Shown here piece after piece: positions 12,201-25,100 of a DNA stretch of 64,000 nucleotides. This stretch comes from Anagrus nilaparvatae (lineage: Eukaryota > Arthropoda > Insecta > Hymenoptera > Mymaridae). The notes beneath the pieces are model-generated. The model was not told the DNA's origin. It searched no databases and worked only from the letters and a program-made list of their open reading frames with translations. Both the position numbers and the translations under genes were made by a program. Position 1 is the stretch's first letter, and each line of letters begins with the position of its first letter. The stretch covers positions 22,214,001 to 22,278,000 of the forward strand of contig JAKSXM010000137.1 in the NCBI GenBank assembly GCA_022575985.1. Direction: 5' to 3'.

Positions 12201-14020
12201 TTTTCTATCATATGATTATTCAAAAAATAAAAAAAATAATTCATTTTCGTTCTTGAAATTGTTTACGGAAATTATAGGTATATAATTTTTTTTTCAAAAA
12301 GAATAATAATCAATCATGACATTTCGTAATAATACATTTTTAAAATAAAAAAAACTTTTTATCAGATTAGAACTTTAAAAAAAAAAATTTCAATAATTTA
12401 TCAAGAATTTTTCGCTCACTATAAATTACAAATTTTTTTTCTTCGTATAATTAATTACCTAAAAAATCTTTTTAAAAAAAATACAATACAATATAAAGTC
12501 GTATAAATTTAGATATTTTAATAATGAAAACGTAAAATAAAATTAACATTTTTTCTACTATTATCCAACACGATCTAAAAAGGAAATCTTTACATAATCA
12601 TTTGTTCGTTAGTTTTAATTTTCAAAAAATAACAACAATTACTAAAAAAATTCTTAAAGTCAGTAATAATTAATTAATAAGGGAAAAATAAAATAATTTT
12701 TCTTCTAATTACATTGTTAAAAATAGGTATAATTGAGTAGGAGAGAGAGAAATAAGTGAAATTGCACCAAATAAAAGATTTTTTATTGTCCATCCTTATC
12801 TATAAATACAATGAAACATATATAAATATATATAAATATATTCAACATCAGTGGTTCTAAATAAACAAAAAGAAAATTTATAAAAATGTCTAAATGTATA
12901 ATAAATATTAACTGTAGAAATTTCATAAATATAAATATTAATTATATGTATATTAGGCTGGCATTTATCTTAAAAATTTGCTTGTTCTTAGAAAATGCAA
13001 AGAAAATTCTTTAGAAGTAGCCTGACAAGCTAATAATTAGGTGAACTTTCTTTTTGTAATTGGAATCTAGAGTTTTGAAGAATTTTTTGGCTAATTTTTA
13101 AAATAATGTCAAGGCTAATATATAAATACACGTATTAGATCTCTGATTATTCTGTATTTTAGTGGTTTATTCGGATTTATTAGTTTCAATCTCTTATCAA
13201 TAATTAAATTTTGAAATCAAACTGTGGCCAGAAAACACAGATTTTAATATGCGGTCCAATTTAACCCAGCTATACAGAGGTCTAATATTCCAAAATTTTC
13301 AAAATTTTGAAATTTTTAAGTCTTTTTTCAAATGAAAATTATATTTATGATTCAAAATGTAATACTCTAAAAATTTGTTTAGGATTAGCCGTGTTCCTTA
13401 GCATACGAATTCTTGTATGCATATTCTTTTAAAATTTGAAAAATTTATTTTACGATCACAATATTTTAATATACTGTGCATGAAAATTTTTAAAGTAAAT
13501 AGTTTTATATAAATTATAATTTATGAAATATATTTTTAAACAGGAAGTAAAATTATTTTGACAAAAAAATAATTTCATTATTTTGAAAAATTTGGCTACA
13601 TACTGTGTTCCACAAAGATAATAGGTATTAAACTTAACAAAAATTAAAATTTTTAAGGGGTATTTCTATTAAAAATTTTTTGTTAATTTTTTTTTTTCAT
13701 TCTGCGGAAAATTCACTTTAGATATTTTAGAAGCAGAGTTTTGGTTCAATAATTAAAGTTTCTTTTAATCCAAAAAAATGTTAAGTTGGTTTTATAATTT
13801 AGATCAATAAAAACAATTACTGAATTTCGGTACTTCAAAAGTTAAAAGATCAAGAAACCTGATAAAATTGTTTTTTAATTTTTTGAAATTTCCATATCTC
13901 TAAATCCATTTTTCTATTAGTACTTTTTTTTGGATCGTGTAGAAATATGTGAGGGTAGATTTTCCGCATGATAAAAAAAGAAATAATTTTAAAAAATATT
14001 GAATTGAAGACCCCCTGATT
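9296..14020. other. intergenic AT-rich DNA; no gene seen
   Basis: Probably the CRTC 3' untranslated region followed by spacer. It has long A and T runs, a (TA)n stretch near 9610-9632 and no open frame with family character. A slightly more GC-rich patch near 11670-11900 looks like an old repeat remnant. Confidence 0.5.
9315..9320 (+). terminator. first AATAAA after the CRTC stop
   Basis: AATAAA lies 20 bases after the TAA stop at 9293-9295. Many further AATAAA strings follow in this very AT-rich stretch (for example near 9530), so the real cleavage site cannot be chosen from sequence alone. Confidence 0.25.
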
Positions 14021-14864
14021 CCTTAGTCATATCGCGATTTCGTGGTTGCTTTTAGAAACCAAGATGAGAAAAATTTTACTCGTGTTTTCTGCTAACTCCG
14101 AAAATCAAGGTTTCACTCGCGTAAAATTTGTTCAACACTCTTAAATTAGCAAAAAAAACCTTATTTTAAGGGATTTTTGCAATATTCACAAACCGCTAAG
14201 AAGTTTAGCCCATTGCATAGTTTTTTGGAGCTAATAATTACCAATTTCAAGGTCCCGGGCATAAAAAAGGGTCCAACACCCTTGTTTCTGAAAAAAAACC
14301 CATTATATTATAGGAAATTTTTCTATATTCGCAAATCATAACGAAATTTGCCTCCAATACATTTTTTGGGTCGCTGATCTCAAATTGGGGTTCTGCACGT
14401 GAATAATTCTCAAAACTTGCAAATATTCAAAAATAATCTCCAAAGAGGGTGTTTTTTAATAATTTAACGGTTTTTTAAAAGAATGTTTTACATTAAGGAC
14501 CCCGAAATTAGAAATCAGTAATCAAAAAAATTTACTGGTAACTAAATCTTGCCATATTTTGTTATATTGCATAAAAAAGACACCCCTAATAAGAGGATAA
14601 AGGGGTGTATTTTTTTTAATTTTAGGGTTTTTGATTCAGTCTCCGTGCATATGATTTCAAAATTTGTAATTATCAGGTCCAAAAACCTATCCAATGGGCT
14701 ATAAGTATCGTTACGGTTTACTTTCTGCAAATTCAAGAGTGGTAGACAAACTTCGCACGGGCAAAACCTATACTTTTGGAATCTGCGAACCAATAAACCC
14801 TTATAGGAGATTTATTCTCATCTTGGTTATCAAAACAACAGCAAAACCATGATTTGACTAGAGC
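14021..14864. mobile_element. imperfect foldback element built on ~142-bp units
   Basis: The ends are inverse of each other: TTAGTCATATCGCGATTTCG, GGTTGCTTTTAG and AACCAAGATGAGAA on the left, TTCTCATCTTGGTT, CAAAACAACAGCAAAACC and ATGATTTGACTAGAG on the right. Inner parts also pair, e.g. GCCCATTGCATAG with the inverse of CTATCCAATGGGC. TTTTTTGGAGCTAAT (14221) recurs as TTTTTTGGGTCGCTGAT (14363), 142 bases later; the same monomer makes up the element at 62383-63387. No protein coding. Confidence 0.65.
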
Positions 14865-15808
14865 ATTATAAATTAATTAAAAATATATGTGATAGAAGAA
14901 AAAACAATAAACAAAATAAGGACGATATGATCACATAAAAGTAATAAAATCGTCTGTGCCAAAAGTAAGATTTAACTGTACATTTTAAATACATCAAGCA
15001 AAAATTATTAAAATTCCTTTATAAATAAAAAAATAGATACACCCATTAAAAATATTTGAGGCCTGTGAAAAATTAATTAAAAAAATAAATAATAGAGTCA
15101 TATTATAAATTATAGAGCGCGGGCGCATTGTCAATTGTCCTTTAAAAAATGAATAAATTATTACTATAAATTAGTGTAAAAAATATTAGTTTAAAAAAAC
15201 GTATAATTAATTACTTATTTAGACTGAATTATTTCTCATCTATTTAAAAGTCATTTATTTGTTAAAAATACTAATTCATACAGAATAAAAATTTTTCAGT
15301 CTTTATAATTATTATTGTAAATAAAATTGATAGATTAGGATTAAGGATAGTGAATCGTTCAAATTAAAAATTTAAATTTTAGTCTTTCTTTTCTTTTATT
15401 TTTGGATGATGCCAAGTACTTATATATATTATATATGAGCAATAACATAAAATGTGTAACCAATTTATTCAAATTTGACCATCGTTCCCTCCTGAGAACC
15501 AACAATGTACACATTATTAAATAGCATTTTGTATAATTTTAGACAATTTTATAAAAACTCGTTTTAACTGAGTGTTGCCCCTTTTTGAAAAAATTTCAAG
15601 GATCCGCAACTGAATTTGACGCTCTAATTTAAAAAGAATAGGTTTATTAATGAGATTTTGATACTTTTAGCCTCACTTGTCTTAATAGGGTGGAAATTCT
15701 CAAATATTTTCTTTAAACTATCAGAATTATTATAAAATTACTTGAAAAGCTAACTATATGAAAAAAGGTCATACATTTTCATCATAATTTTGCTCATATA
15801 TAAGCATA

Positions 15809-16947
15809 TGAGCAATTATTTTAAAATTGATACTTAACTCGAGCCTGGAATCGTAAATTTTTTTTTTGAGGGCACATCGATATGACCCGTGTTTTCAGAT
15901 AGTTTGAACCTTCAGAAAACCGAAAAAAATCGTGAACAAGAAATCGGCGATAGGTGCCAAAAAGATTTTTTCACTTTTATGTCAAAAAACGTGTTTTTCG
16001 TATCTGAGCTACCCTAAATTTTTAAAATAACTTTTTAGGTAAAAAAACTTTTGTAAAATAGATAAGAAAATCTGATTGCCAGGGAAAAACCACTCCAGGA
16101 GAAAAAAAAACTTTTCTTTTTCCGATGAAATTTAGCCAAGTTATCGTACATTTAAGATTTTGCCCAAATTCGTCTTAAAAAAGATTGAAATTTTATTGAA
16201 AAAAGCCTGTTTCTGAACCTTAAACATGCATTATTCGCTTGATTTTCATCGTAAAATAATAATTTTTTTTTTTAAATCGATTAATTTTTTCCTGGCAATT
16301 CATTTCTGTAAGAAAAAAATTATTTTTATTGACAAAATTTCAATTTTTAGGTCAAAAGCCTTTGAAAACTGTAAGTAGCAAGATTTACTTAACACAGTTT
16401 TTGATCTAAAAATTAAAATTTTGTCAATAAAAATAATTTTTTTCTTAGAGAAATGAATTGCCAGGAAAAAATTAATCGATTTTAAAAAAAAAATTATTAT
16501 TTTACGATGAAAATCAAGCGAATAATGCATGTTTAAGGTTCAGAAACAGGCTTTTTTCAATAAAATTTCAATCTTTTTTAAGACGAATTTGGGCAAAATG
16601 TTAAATGTACGATAACTTGGCTAAATTTCATCGGAAAAAGAAAAGTTTTTTTTTCTTCTGGAGTGGTTTTTCCCTGGCAATCAGATTTTCTTATCTATTT
16701 TACAAAAGTTTTTTTACCTAAAAAGTTATTTTAAAAATTTAGGGTAGCTCAGATACGAAAAACACGTTTTTTGACATAAAAGTGAAAAAATCTTTTTGGC
16801 ACCTATCGCCGATTTCTTGTTCACGATTTTTTTCGGTTTTCTGAAGGTTCAAACTATCTGAAAACACGGGTCATATCGATGTGCCCTCAAAAAAAAAATT
16901 TACGATTCCAGGCTCGAATTAAGTATCAATTTTAAAATAATTGCTCA
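15809..16947. mobile_element. 1.14-kb palindromic element, copy 1
   Basis: Two arms of about 550 bases are near-perfect inverse copies: TGAGCAATTATTTTAAAATT at the left end, TTTTAAAATAATTGCTCA at the right. Inside each arm are the same blocks (GCCTGGAATCGTAAATTTTT, GGCACATCGATATGACCCG, GATTGCCAGGGAAAAACCAC). A short asymmetric centre near 16345-16405 separates them. TA dinucleotides flank both ends, so a TA target duplication is likely. Small open frames in it are mirror by-products. A second copy lies at 52261-53360. Confidence 0.85.
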
Positions 16948-18282
16948 TATATTATAGAACATAACTTAATTTCACTACCATAAAGTTTTTGTGCTTTTAA
17001 ACAATTAAAACTGAAAAATGTTAAAAATCAAAAATATAAAAGACCAGAGTTGTGAAATTCATCAACATTTGTCAAAAAAAAATAATCGTTAACATTTTTT
17101 ATATATGAATTTCATCAGCACTCATAAACATTTTTTATAAAATGTAAAAATGTTTTTCTACTTAAAACTTTTGGTCATAAAATACCATAAACTAAATGAA
17201 ATTTTTAAAAAATTTAAAATGCACAAAAAATTAAAATCAGCATTTTGTTGTTACAAATAGATAATTCCTAAATATATATAGTGAATGGAAAAATTGTGTC
17301 TTTTTAAACGTAAATTTATATATAATTGTATATTTCAAATTTCTATTGTAATATCCTAAAAATTTAAATGCACAGAGATACTGTAAAAAAATAAATCACT
17401 TGTTTTTGTTAATAAAATAAAATATATTAGAGAAAAATCTAAAAAATAATTATATTACATAGAATATTAAATTCATTCTATGAAATAAATTAAAAAAAAA
17501 AAAAATAAATTTACAAATTTATCTTAATGTAAAATGGCTCAATGACTGTATATAAATTAAATATTAATAATAAATTAAAAAAATGAATCATATTAAATAT
17601 AGAGATTTAAAATATATAAAACTATTAAAAAAAAAAGTTCTAAATAAAATACATATTATATATATTTAAAAATATATTAACTTGTTTTTTTATTTTTTAC
17701 AGAATTGTATTTTAAGTTAATTTATTTTAAAAGTGTTAATATATAAGTTTATTATGTATATTTATATTATAAAATATTTTATGTCCAATTTTGTTCATAT
17801 AATTTTTTATAAAAAGAAAATAAATATAAATACAAAAATAATTTTTTGAACGTGCCCTTATTTTTTTTGAAATTTTTTAAGATTTTTTATTTAGAGTCTC
17901 AAAGAACTATCTTAAATGACACCTCCTATTCCCTATGTATGTCAAATTCTTACACAAATTTTTAAATTCTTTTGAAGGGGTATACTTTTTGAGTTTTGAT
18001 TTTCCTGATACCATTTTTATTAATTTATTTTTCGAGATTTAAAAGATGTATTAAACAAGAAAATACGTCAAACTTGTTAATAAATAGGGCAAAAGGGGGA
18101 TTTGTCCAAAAATTAGGTGGTTACAGTTTTCATAGTTTAAATCAATTGACATTTTCGTTGCAATAAAAAGTTCTAAATATTAGTTTAATACCATAAAAAA
18201 ATCTATATTACAATATAAATAAATATAAAATAAACTTTGGTCAAAAATACTTATACAGAAGTTTCTTATTAGTTAAACAATA
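16948..18282. other. intergenic AT-rich DNA; no gene seen
   Basis: No open frame or RNA gene can be supported. The stretch ends at the stop codon of the minus-strand gene 18283-19228 and probably includes its short 3' untranslated region. Confidence 0.5.
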
Positions 18283-19228
18283 TTATACTCTTTTAATCCT
18301 ATTTGATGATACATCAGAACTTGACAATTGAGGAAATGATATTGCATATTCATTAATTAAATCTTTTTGACTTTTTGATAAATTATTATGATTAAAAATT
18401 TTTTTTTTATTATTCTTGCTTTTTAAATTCATATGCATTACTCTTCGTCTGTTTCTACGTTTAAATGGCCTATTCTAAATTTTTTAAGAATGATAGTTAC
18501 TTAATTTACTGAAGCACAGTTTTTTTTAGGAAAAAATTTTATTTTTACCCAATATCTGTAATTATTGTGGTAATAATTTTCTCTTGGCTCCCTCACGAAT
18601 CTAATTGATGGATTAGGATTGTAATCAGGATTCGTTACTTGAAATAAAAAATTTCGTACTTGATCAGCACTTTCCATATTTTCATTACTATCATTCTCGT
18701 CTACTTTACGTTTTGATCTATTCTCTAAAAAATGTTTGGTATTTTGTTTTTAAATTACATTTTCGGAATTCAATATATATTTACCAATATTATTAAAATT
18801 TTCATTTTTATTTTGATCATTCATATTTTCAATAAATTCGTCATATTTAGCATTATTTTCACGTATTCGCCGAATTCTTTGATGATTTTCAACTTCTTGA
18901 GCGATTTCATCTTTTATAGATTCTATTTTATCTCTTATTTCATCTTCAATACGACGTTCGTAATCGGAATTTAATTTTTCTTTTAAATATGCAGCTCTTT
19001 TTTTTATTTTAATATTTTCAATTTGTTTATTTTTGTCCAAAATTCCTTTTTTGGATCTATTTTTATTAAAATGTAAAATTTTTTAATAAAATAATTGAAT
19101 GACGTTTAAAAGATATAATCCTACCTTGATTGAATATTAGCATGCACATAAAGTAATTGAGGAAGAATACAAAAAATTAGCAATATCCTAATGTAATTAT
19201 TAAAGACATTTTTAAATTTAAATTTCAT
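18283..19228 (-). CDS. predicted secreted, charged coiled-coil-like protein (unrecognised)
   Basis: Four minus-strand exons join in phase: 19228-19125 (phase 2 end), 19056-18785 (phase 1 end), 18724-18549 and 18474-18283 (stop TAA), with donors AAG|GTAGGA, TTG|GTAAAT, TGG|GTAAAA and AG acceptors. The 247-residue product starts MKFKFKNVFNNYIRILLIFC and continues ILPQLLYVHA, a typical signal peptide with likely cleavage near residue 28. Residues about 45-115 are highly charged and helix-prone (YERRIEDEIRDKIESIKDEI, then EVENHQRIRRIRENNAKYDE). Then come RSKRKVDENDS, a tyrosine/asparagine stretch (REPRENYYHNNYRYW), and a basic patch RPFKRRNRRR. There are no cysteines in the mature part. I recognise no family; a salivary, venom or other secreted factor is possible but unproven. 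A TATAAAA-like string lies about 115 bases upstream on this strand. Confidence 0.72.
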
Positions 19229-22168
19229 AGTTTTTGATCATATTTTTTAAATTTATTTCGTTATTTAGTATAATAAAGTTATTTCTTTTAAATTATATGG
19301 TTACATACCAAAAATTGTTTTATTATGTAATTGGTTAAGTTTTTATAACTGAATTTATTCATTAATTGAGATGACGTTGGATTTTGTTTAAATTTAAAAT
19401 TTAAGTAAGTTATTTTATAGCATATACAAATATTTTGTGATATTTATTTTATAATTTTGATTTGGAATAAAAGTATTCGTCATCTAATCGCAGATTTATT
19501 GTTCTAAAATGATGCCTGCTAGCTTTGAGGCTCTCAAATACAATTACTAACCTCAGTTTTCTTCTAAAACAATTAAAAAATTTTACGAAACAAAAGCTAT
19601 TGTTTAATAGTTTTAAACGACCTGGCTAATGTCTAGTCACGTACTGAAAATTTGATACAATTATTATTCGAAAAAATTAGTCCCGACCCCGAAAATTTAT
19701 AGCCCTAATATCAAAGAACAGTATTTTTTTATTGATTTTGAAGGTTATATTTACATTTTTAACATAAGAAACTTTTTCAATTATCCTCAAAACGACAGAT
19801 AATTTGCTTTTGAGGTCGTCGAATAAGAATATTTTGGTCTCAAAATTTTCTCCTAATATCGTTTATGTACATCTACTGGCTCGGTTATTTAGTTTTTTGT
19901 GAATATTTCATTAAGTACTTACTCATATTTCATAAATAAGACTCACTGAATAATAATAAATCACGGATTCCAAATTATTAGGTGTGGACCTCATAAAGTT
20001 AGCTCTAATGCCTAAAACCCGTCTTTCTTGGGCGATTTTGAATATTTTGAGCTAGAATATTTTTTTTCAGCAACCTCAAAAACAAATTACCTTCGATTAT
20101 GAGGATAATTATAAAACTTAAATGAAATATATCATACTAAACTTCAAAATTGCTGAAAAAATAAAAATCGGTTTTTCGGTATTAGAGCAACTTTTCGAGG
20201 TCCGGAGCAAAAATTTAAAATTAGAATATTGAAAAAATTAGCTAGTAAATATAAGTACAAAGTAGTCTTGTTCAAACTTCAAGAAAAGAGTGCATACATC
20301 TAACATACACGGGTTTGAGACTAATAAAAAATTTTCTTATGAAATTCGAAAATATCAGCTTACCTGTTTGCAGTTTATCCTTGCAGGGAATTTTAAACTT
20401 CTTATTTGTGAAAAAAGGAGAATCTGTTATAGGAATAAAGTAAAATTATTCAATTAATATAAAAGTCGGTAAACATTTTTTTATTCAAACGATATGCCTA
20501 ATATATTTGTATAAAAAACTAAAAATTTTATTTATAATTAACAAACAAATAAATTGCTAACAATTTTATAAAATTTTTTTAAACAATATAAGTAAATTTT
20601 TCTAAATTATTATTAAAAAAATATATTAATTACTATTTATCAATTCGTAACTCAAAGTAATGTATTTTTTTAAATACATGTACCAGAATTACAAAAACTT
20701 TTTTTTTACAATCTTCATTTTTTCTTCAATATTCATACTTGAAGAAATAGAAAATTTTTTTTAAAGTTGATTCTAATAATTATATTAGTAATCTATCACA
20801 TATATATATATATTTACAGTAGAATTTAATTTCTCTATAACTAATTAAAGATTTTTTTGATTTTGCTTAGCGGAACAATGAGATGGAAAAATAAAAAAAA
20901 AATTTATGAATAACCTAAAAATCTAATTTTATGAACGGTTAATAAATTATTTTTTGAAATTAAATAATTAATTTTAATAGATTTTTCCGCGTTATCCATA
21001 TATCTATTATTGATTTTTGTTTAAGATCGAGATGATCATGTCATTATATGAATAAAATTATAATACACAGTCGCATATTTGGTTGTCTAGTTGCTGGAGA
21101 TAAAAAATAAATTTGTTTTCATCTCATCCAGCTTTCTGGGAGCATTTTTCTCTTATTCGTTGAACTCTATTTAGTAGTTTTCTAAAAAAATGTATGGCAT
21201 TCAAAATTTAACTGCAGTAATTTCAGGAATTAAGGAGGAAAAAGACCTTCAGATCCCATCTGATTAAAATTCGAAAATATTCAAAAGTCTAAGCAAACTA
21301 TGAATCAGAGAAATGCTATATATACTTAATTATTTTTATATCGAAAATTAATTAAACAAATATACTCAAAAATTAATGTTTAGGTTAAATTACTCAACCA
21401 AACTCCTAAAAATTCATGCTAAAAATAGAGAAAACAGCAAATAATAAATAATAAAGCAAAAATAAAGCAAAAAAACAAAAATACAAATTTTTTTAAAAAT
21501 TATAAATTTTTATTAATGAAAAAAAAATATAATTAATAAATTACATAAATGACTAGGAATAAGAAATAGAAATAAAATTAGTACAGAATATTAAAAGAAA
21601 TAAAAAATTTAACTAAAATTTATACTAAAAATAAAATACAATAAAGCAAATAATAAATTAATTAATTTTCAAAAACAAAAAGCATCAAATTTTATTATAA
21701 TTTTTTTTGTTTTGATTTTTTAAGCAATAATAATAATAATATAAAAAATAAAACTGTATTTAATTAAAATTAATAAAAAATAATTAAATTAAAAAGTAAG
21801 TACAATATAAAGTAAACTTAAAAAATAACAAATAAAAAGCATATTTTTAACAAAAAAATATAGGTAATTGATTATACAAAATTAAGCTCTACAGATATTT
21901 CTCTTCATTTTTTTTTTTTGATTTTTTTGAGTTTTTGATTATGGTTATTTGTTTCTTCATACGTCATTTTAAAAAATAAAAAACATTATTTCTTATACAA
22001 TCTTATGAGATACAAAAAAAATCCTGCATTTTTTGTTTAATAAAATTCTATTTAATTTTTTTAAATATATACTGATTTTAAAGAAAAAGTATTTAGAAAC
22101 ATTTTCTTTATCACAGTCCAAATTGACATTTTTTTCTTTTATATAAAAGATACCCATTTAAAAAATTT
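19229..22168. other. intergenic DNA between the secreted-protein gene and the SAXO-like gene
   Basis: Holds the repeat at 19677-20215 and otherwise AT-rich DNA. A (TA)n run lies near 20800-20812. No exon found. The right end should hold the 3' untranslated region of the SAXO-like gene. Confidence 0.5.
19677..20215. repeat. diverged inverted/direct repeat block
   Basis: ACCCCGAAAATTTATAGCCC (about 19687) is repeated in direct orientation near 19985 as GGACCTCATAAAGTTAGCTC and in inverse near 20185-20210 as GAGCAACTTTTCGAGGTCCG. Internal pieces such as AATTATCCTCAAAACGACAG and AACAAATTACCTTCGATTAT also pair. It looks like an old foldback element with tandem units. Confidence 0.4.
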
Positions 22169-25100
22169 CTATTTTGGATCAACGACAGGTAAATAAAATT
22201 TATGTTTTGGTGTATCTCTTATAAGTTTAAACGATGATTTATCTGCTGATAGCAATGCTGCTGGGCATGGACCTGTTTGTCTGGTAATAAATTCATTCTT
22301 ATATGAACTTGACGATGTTCTTGTTTCGTTACCTAAACTAATATGTGATACATTTGCTTGTTTATGTACTCTTTCAATTTTTTCACTTGAAAAATTACCA
22401 TAATTCATAGCTTCTCTTGTTGAATAAAATTCACCACCAACGTTTAAATTATCTTTTCTTATTAAATTTTTCTTTTCACTAGCATAACTTGAACTTTTAC
22501 TTATTGTATTATCGTTATTTGTATTTTTATATTCTGATATTGAATTTAAACTCTTACTCATTATTGGACCACCCCCTGATTCTGTATAAGATTTATGTTG
22601 GTATGCTGAATGTGAATGCTGATGATTATCTTGATATATTGGCGGTGGCAAAAATGCTTCTTCCCGAGAGTGCTGTTGGTAATTACTACGTGATTCTTGC
22701 TTTTGAATGTGCTGCCATTGTTTACGCCCTGAATGCGATTCTTCTTTCTGATAAGCTGAATTTGACGATGTCATTAATGTGTCTGGATTTTTACATAAAT
22801 ATTCTGCTACAATGCTTGTGTCGTTTCTTTCTTTTCTTTTTTCAAACATTCTATCAATTTTGGCTATACTTTCTTGCCTTTTACGACTTTCGTAATCTTC
22901 TTCATGGCGTGAATATTCGTTGTGTTTGTATGTATTAACCTTTTGCTCATTTTTTAGGTAGTCAAGTGATTTACGTGATGAAGATTTTGAAATATCTGAT
23001 CTAAGTGTTTTTTCAAATTCGCCATCAACTTTCATATTATCCGTGTGTCGCGTTACTGTATGACGTTCTGATTTTGCCGATTCATCACGACAAACCTTTT
23101 CTGATTTTTTAGATTTTTCTTCGAAAACTGATGAAGTTTTTAAATTATCTTCTTGTTTTATTAGTTTTCTTTTTTCCGCTTGTAAAACAACTTGTTTTTC
23201 TGGACGTTGAAAATCACCTTCAGGTCTTAAATTATCTTGGGGAATACGAATATCAGCTCTTTCACCTCTTAAAGGAGCTTCAGATTTTGGACGACGTTCA
23301 AATTCACCTTCAATTTTCAAATTATCTTCGTGTTTAACTGCTTTAAATCTGTCTCCCTTAACAACTTTGTAGTCATCACGTGTACGTTTACCAGTGAATT
23401 CACCTTCCATACGTAAATTATCTTTATATTTTTTAACGTCTGTACGCTTATGAACTGTAACTTTAACAAAATCATCATTTGATGTTTGGTAATCTATACT
23501 TCCTTCCATGTGTAAATTATCAGTATGTCTTACAATCGCAGCTCTGTCACCTATGATAAGTGTTTTTTCTTTTCTAAAGCGGCTCTCAAAAGTACCTTCA
23601 GGTTTTAAGTTATCTTTTGGTTTTTTAATTTCTATTTTTTCACATTTTTTATGTGTGAAATCATCTTTAGTTTTTATTGTTAAATCTCCTTCAAGTCTTA
23701 AATTATCTTCGTGTTTTATTAGAGTACGTTTTTCAGCAGATTCTACCTTCTTTGGTAGTGGACGCTCAAATTTACCTTCTGTTTTTAAGTTATCTTCATG
23801 TCTAATCAAAGTACGTTTTTCAGCAGTTTCAAATATTTTTGGCAAAGGACGTTCAAATTCACCTTCTGTTCTTAAATTGTCTTCATGCTTTACTACTTTA
23901 ACGCGTTCTGTTTTAATAGATTTATAATCATCTTTTGTCCTTAGATCAACGAATTCACCTTCGGTTCTTAAGTTATCTTCATGCTTTATAAGAGTTCTCT
24001 TCTCAGCGCATTCAAAATTCTTTGGTAATGGACGTTCAAATTTACCCTCAGTTCTTAAGTTATCTTCGTGTCTTATTAAGGTGCGTTTTTCAGCAGATTC
24101 GTAAATTTTTGGTAAAGGACGTTCAAATTCACCTTCCATTGTTAAATTATCTTCATGCTTTACAACCTTAACACGTTCTGTTTTAACAGACTTAAAATCA
24201 TCTTTTGTCCTCAAATCAACAAATTCACCCTCAGTTCTTAAATTATCTTCGTGTCTTATTTGAGTACGTTTTTCAGCAGATTCGTAAATTTTTGGTAAAG
24301 GACGTTCAAATTCACCTTCCATTATTAAATTATCTTCATGCCTTACAACCTTAACACGTTCTGTTTTAACAGACTTAAAATCATCTTTTGTCCTCAAATC
24401 AACGAACTCACCTTCAGTTTTTAAATTATCTTCATGTTTAATGATAGTGCGTTTTTCAGCACATTCAAACTTCTTTGGTAATGGACGTTCGAATTCACCT
24501 TCCGTTCTTAAGTTATCTTCATGCTTTATAAGAGTTCTTTTTTCAGCACATTCAAACTTCTTTGGTAGAGGACGATCAAATTTACCTTCAGTTTTTAAGT
24601 TATCTTCATGTTTTACAACTTTAACACGTTCTGTTTTAACAGACTTAAAATCATCTTTAGTCCTCAAATCAACGAACTCACCCTCAGTTCTTAAATTATC
24701 TTCATGTTTAATGATAGTGCGTTTTTCAGCACATTCAAACTTCTTTGGTAATGGACGTTCGAATTCACCTTCTGTTCTTAAGTTATCTTCATGCTTTATA
24801 AGAGTTCTTTTTTCAGCACATTCAAACTTCTTTGGTAGAGGACGATCAAATTTACCTTCAGTTCTTAAGTTGTCTTCATGTTTTACAACTTTAACACGTT
24901 CAGTTTTAATAGCCTTGAAATCATCTTTTGTCCTCAAATCAACGAACTCACCCTCAGTTCTTAAATTATCTTCGTGTTTTATAATAGTACGTTTTTCAGC
25001 ACATTCAAACTTTTTAGGTTTTGGGCGTTCAAATGTACCTTCTGTTTTTAAATTATCTTTATGCTTTATAACTTTGACACGTTCTGTTTTAACAGCCTTA

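Noticed and set aside
16300..16530. 76-codon frame, with a near copy at 52640-52870
   Set aside because: Both lie at the centre of the palindromic element in opposite orientations. The similarity comes from the element, and the peptide is low-complexity Phe/Ile/Lys without transposase motifs.
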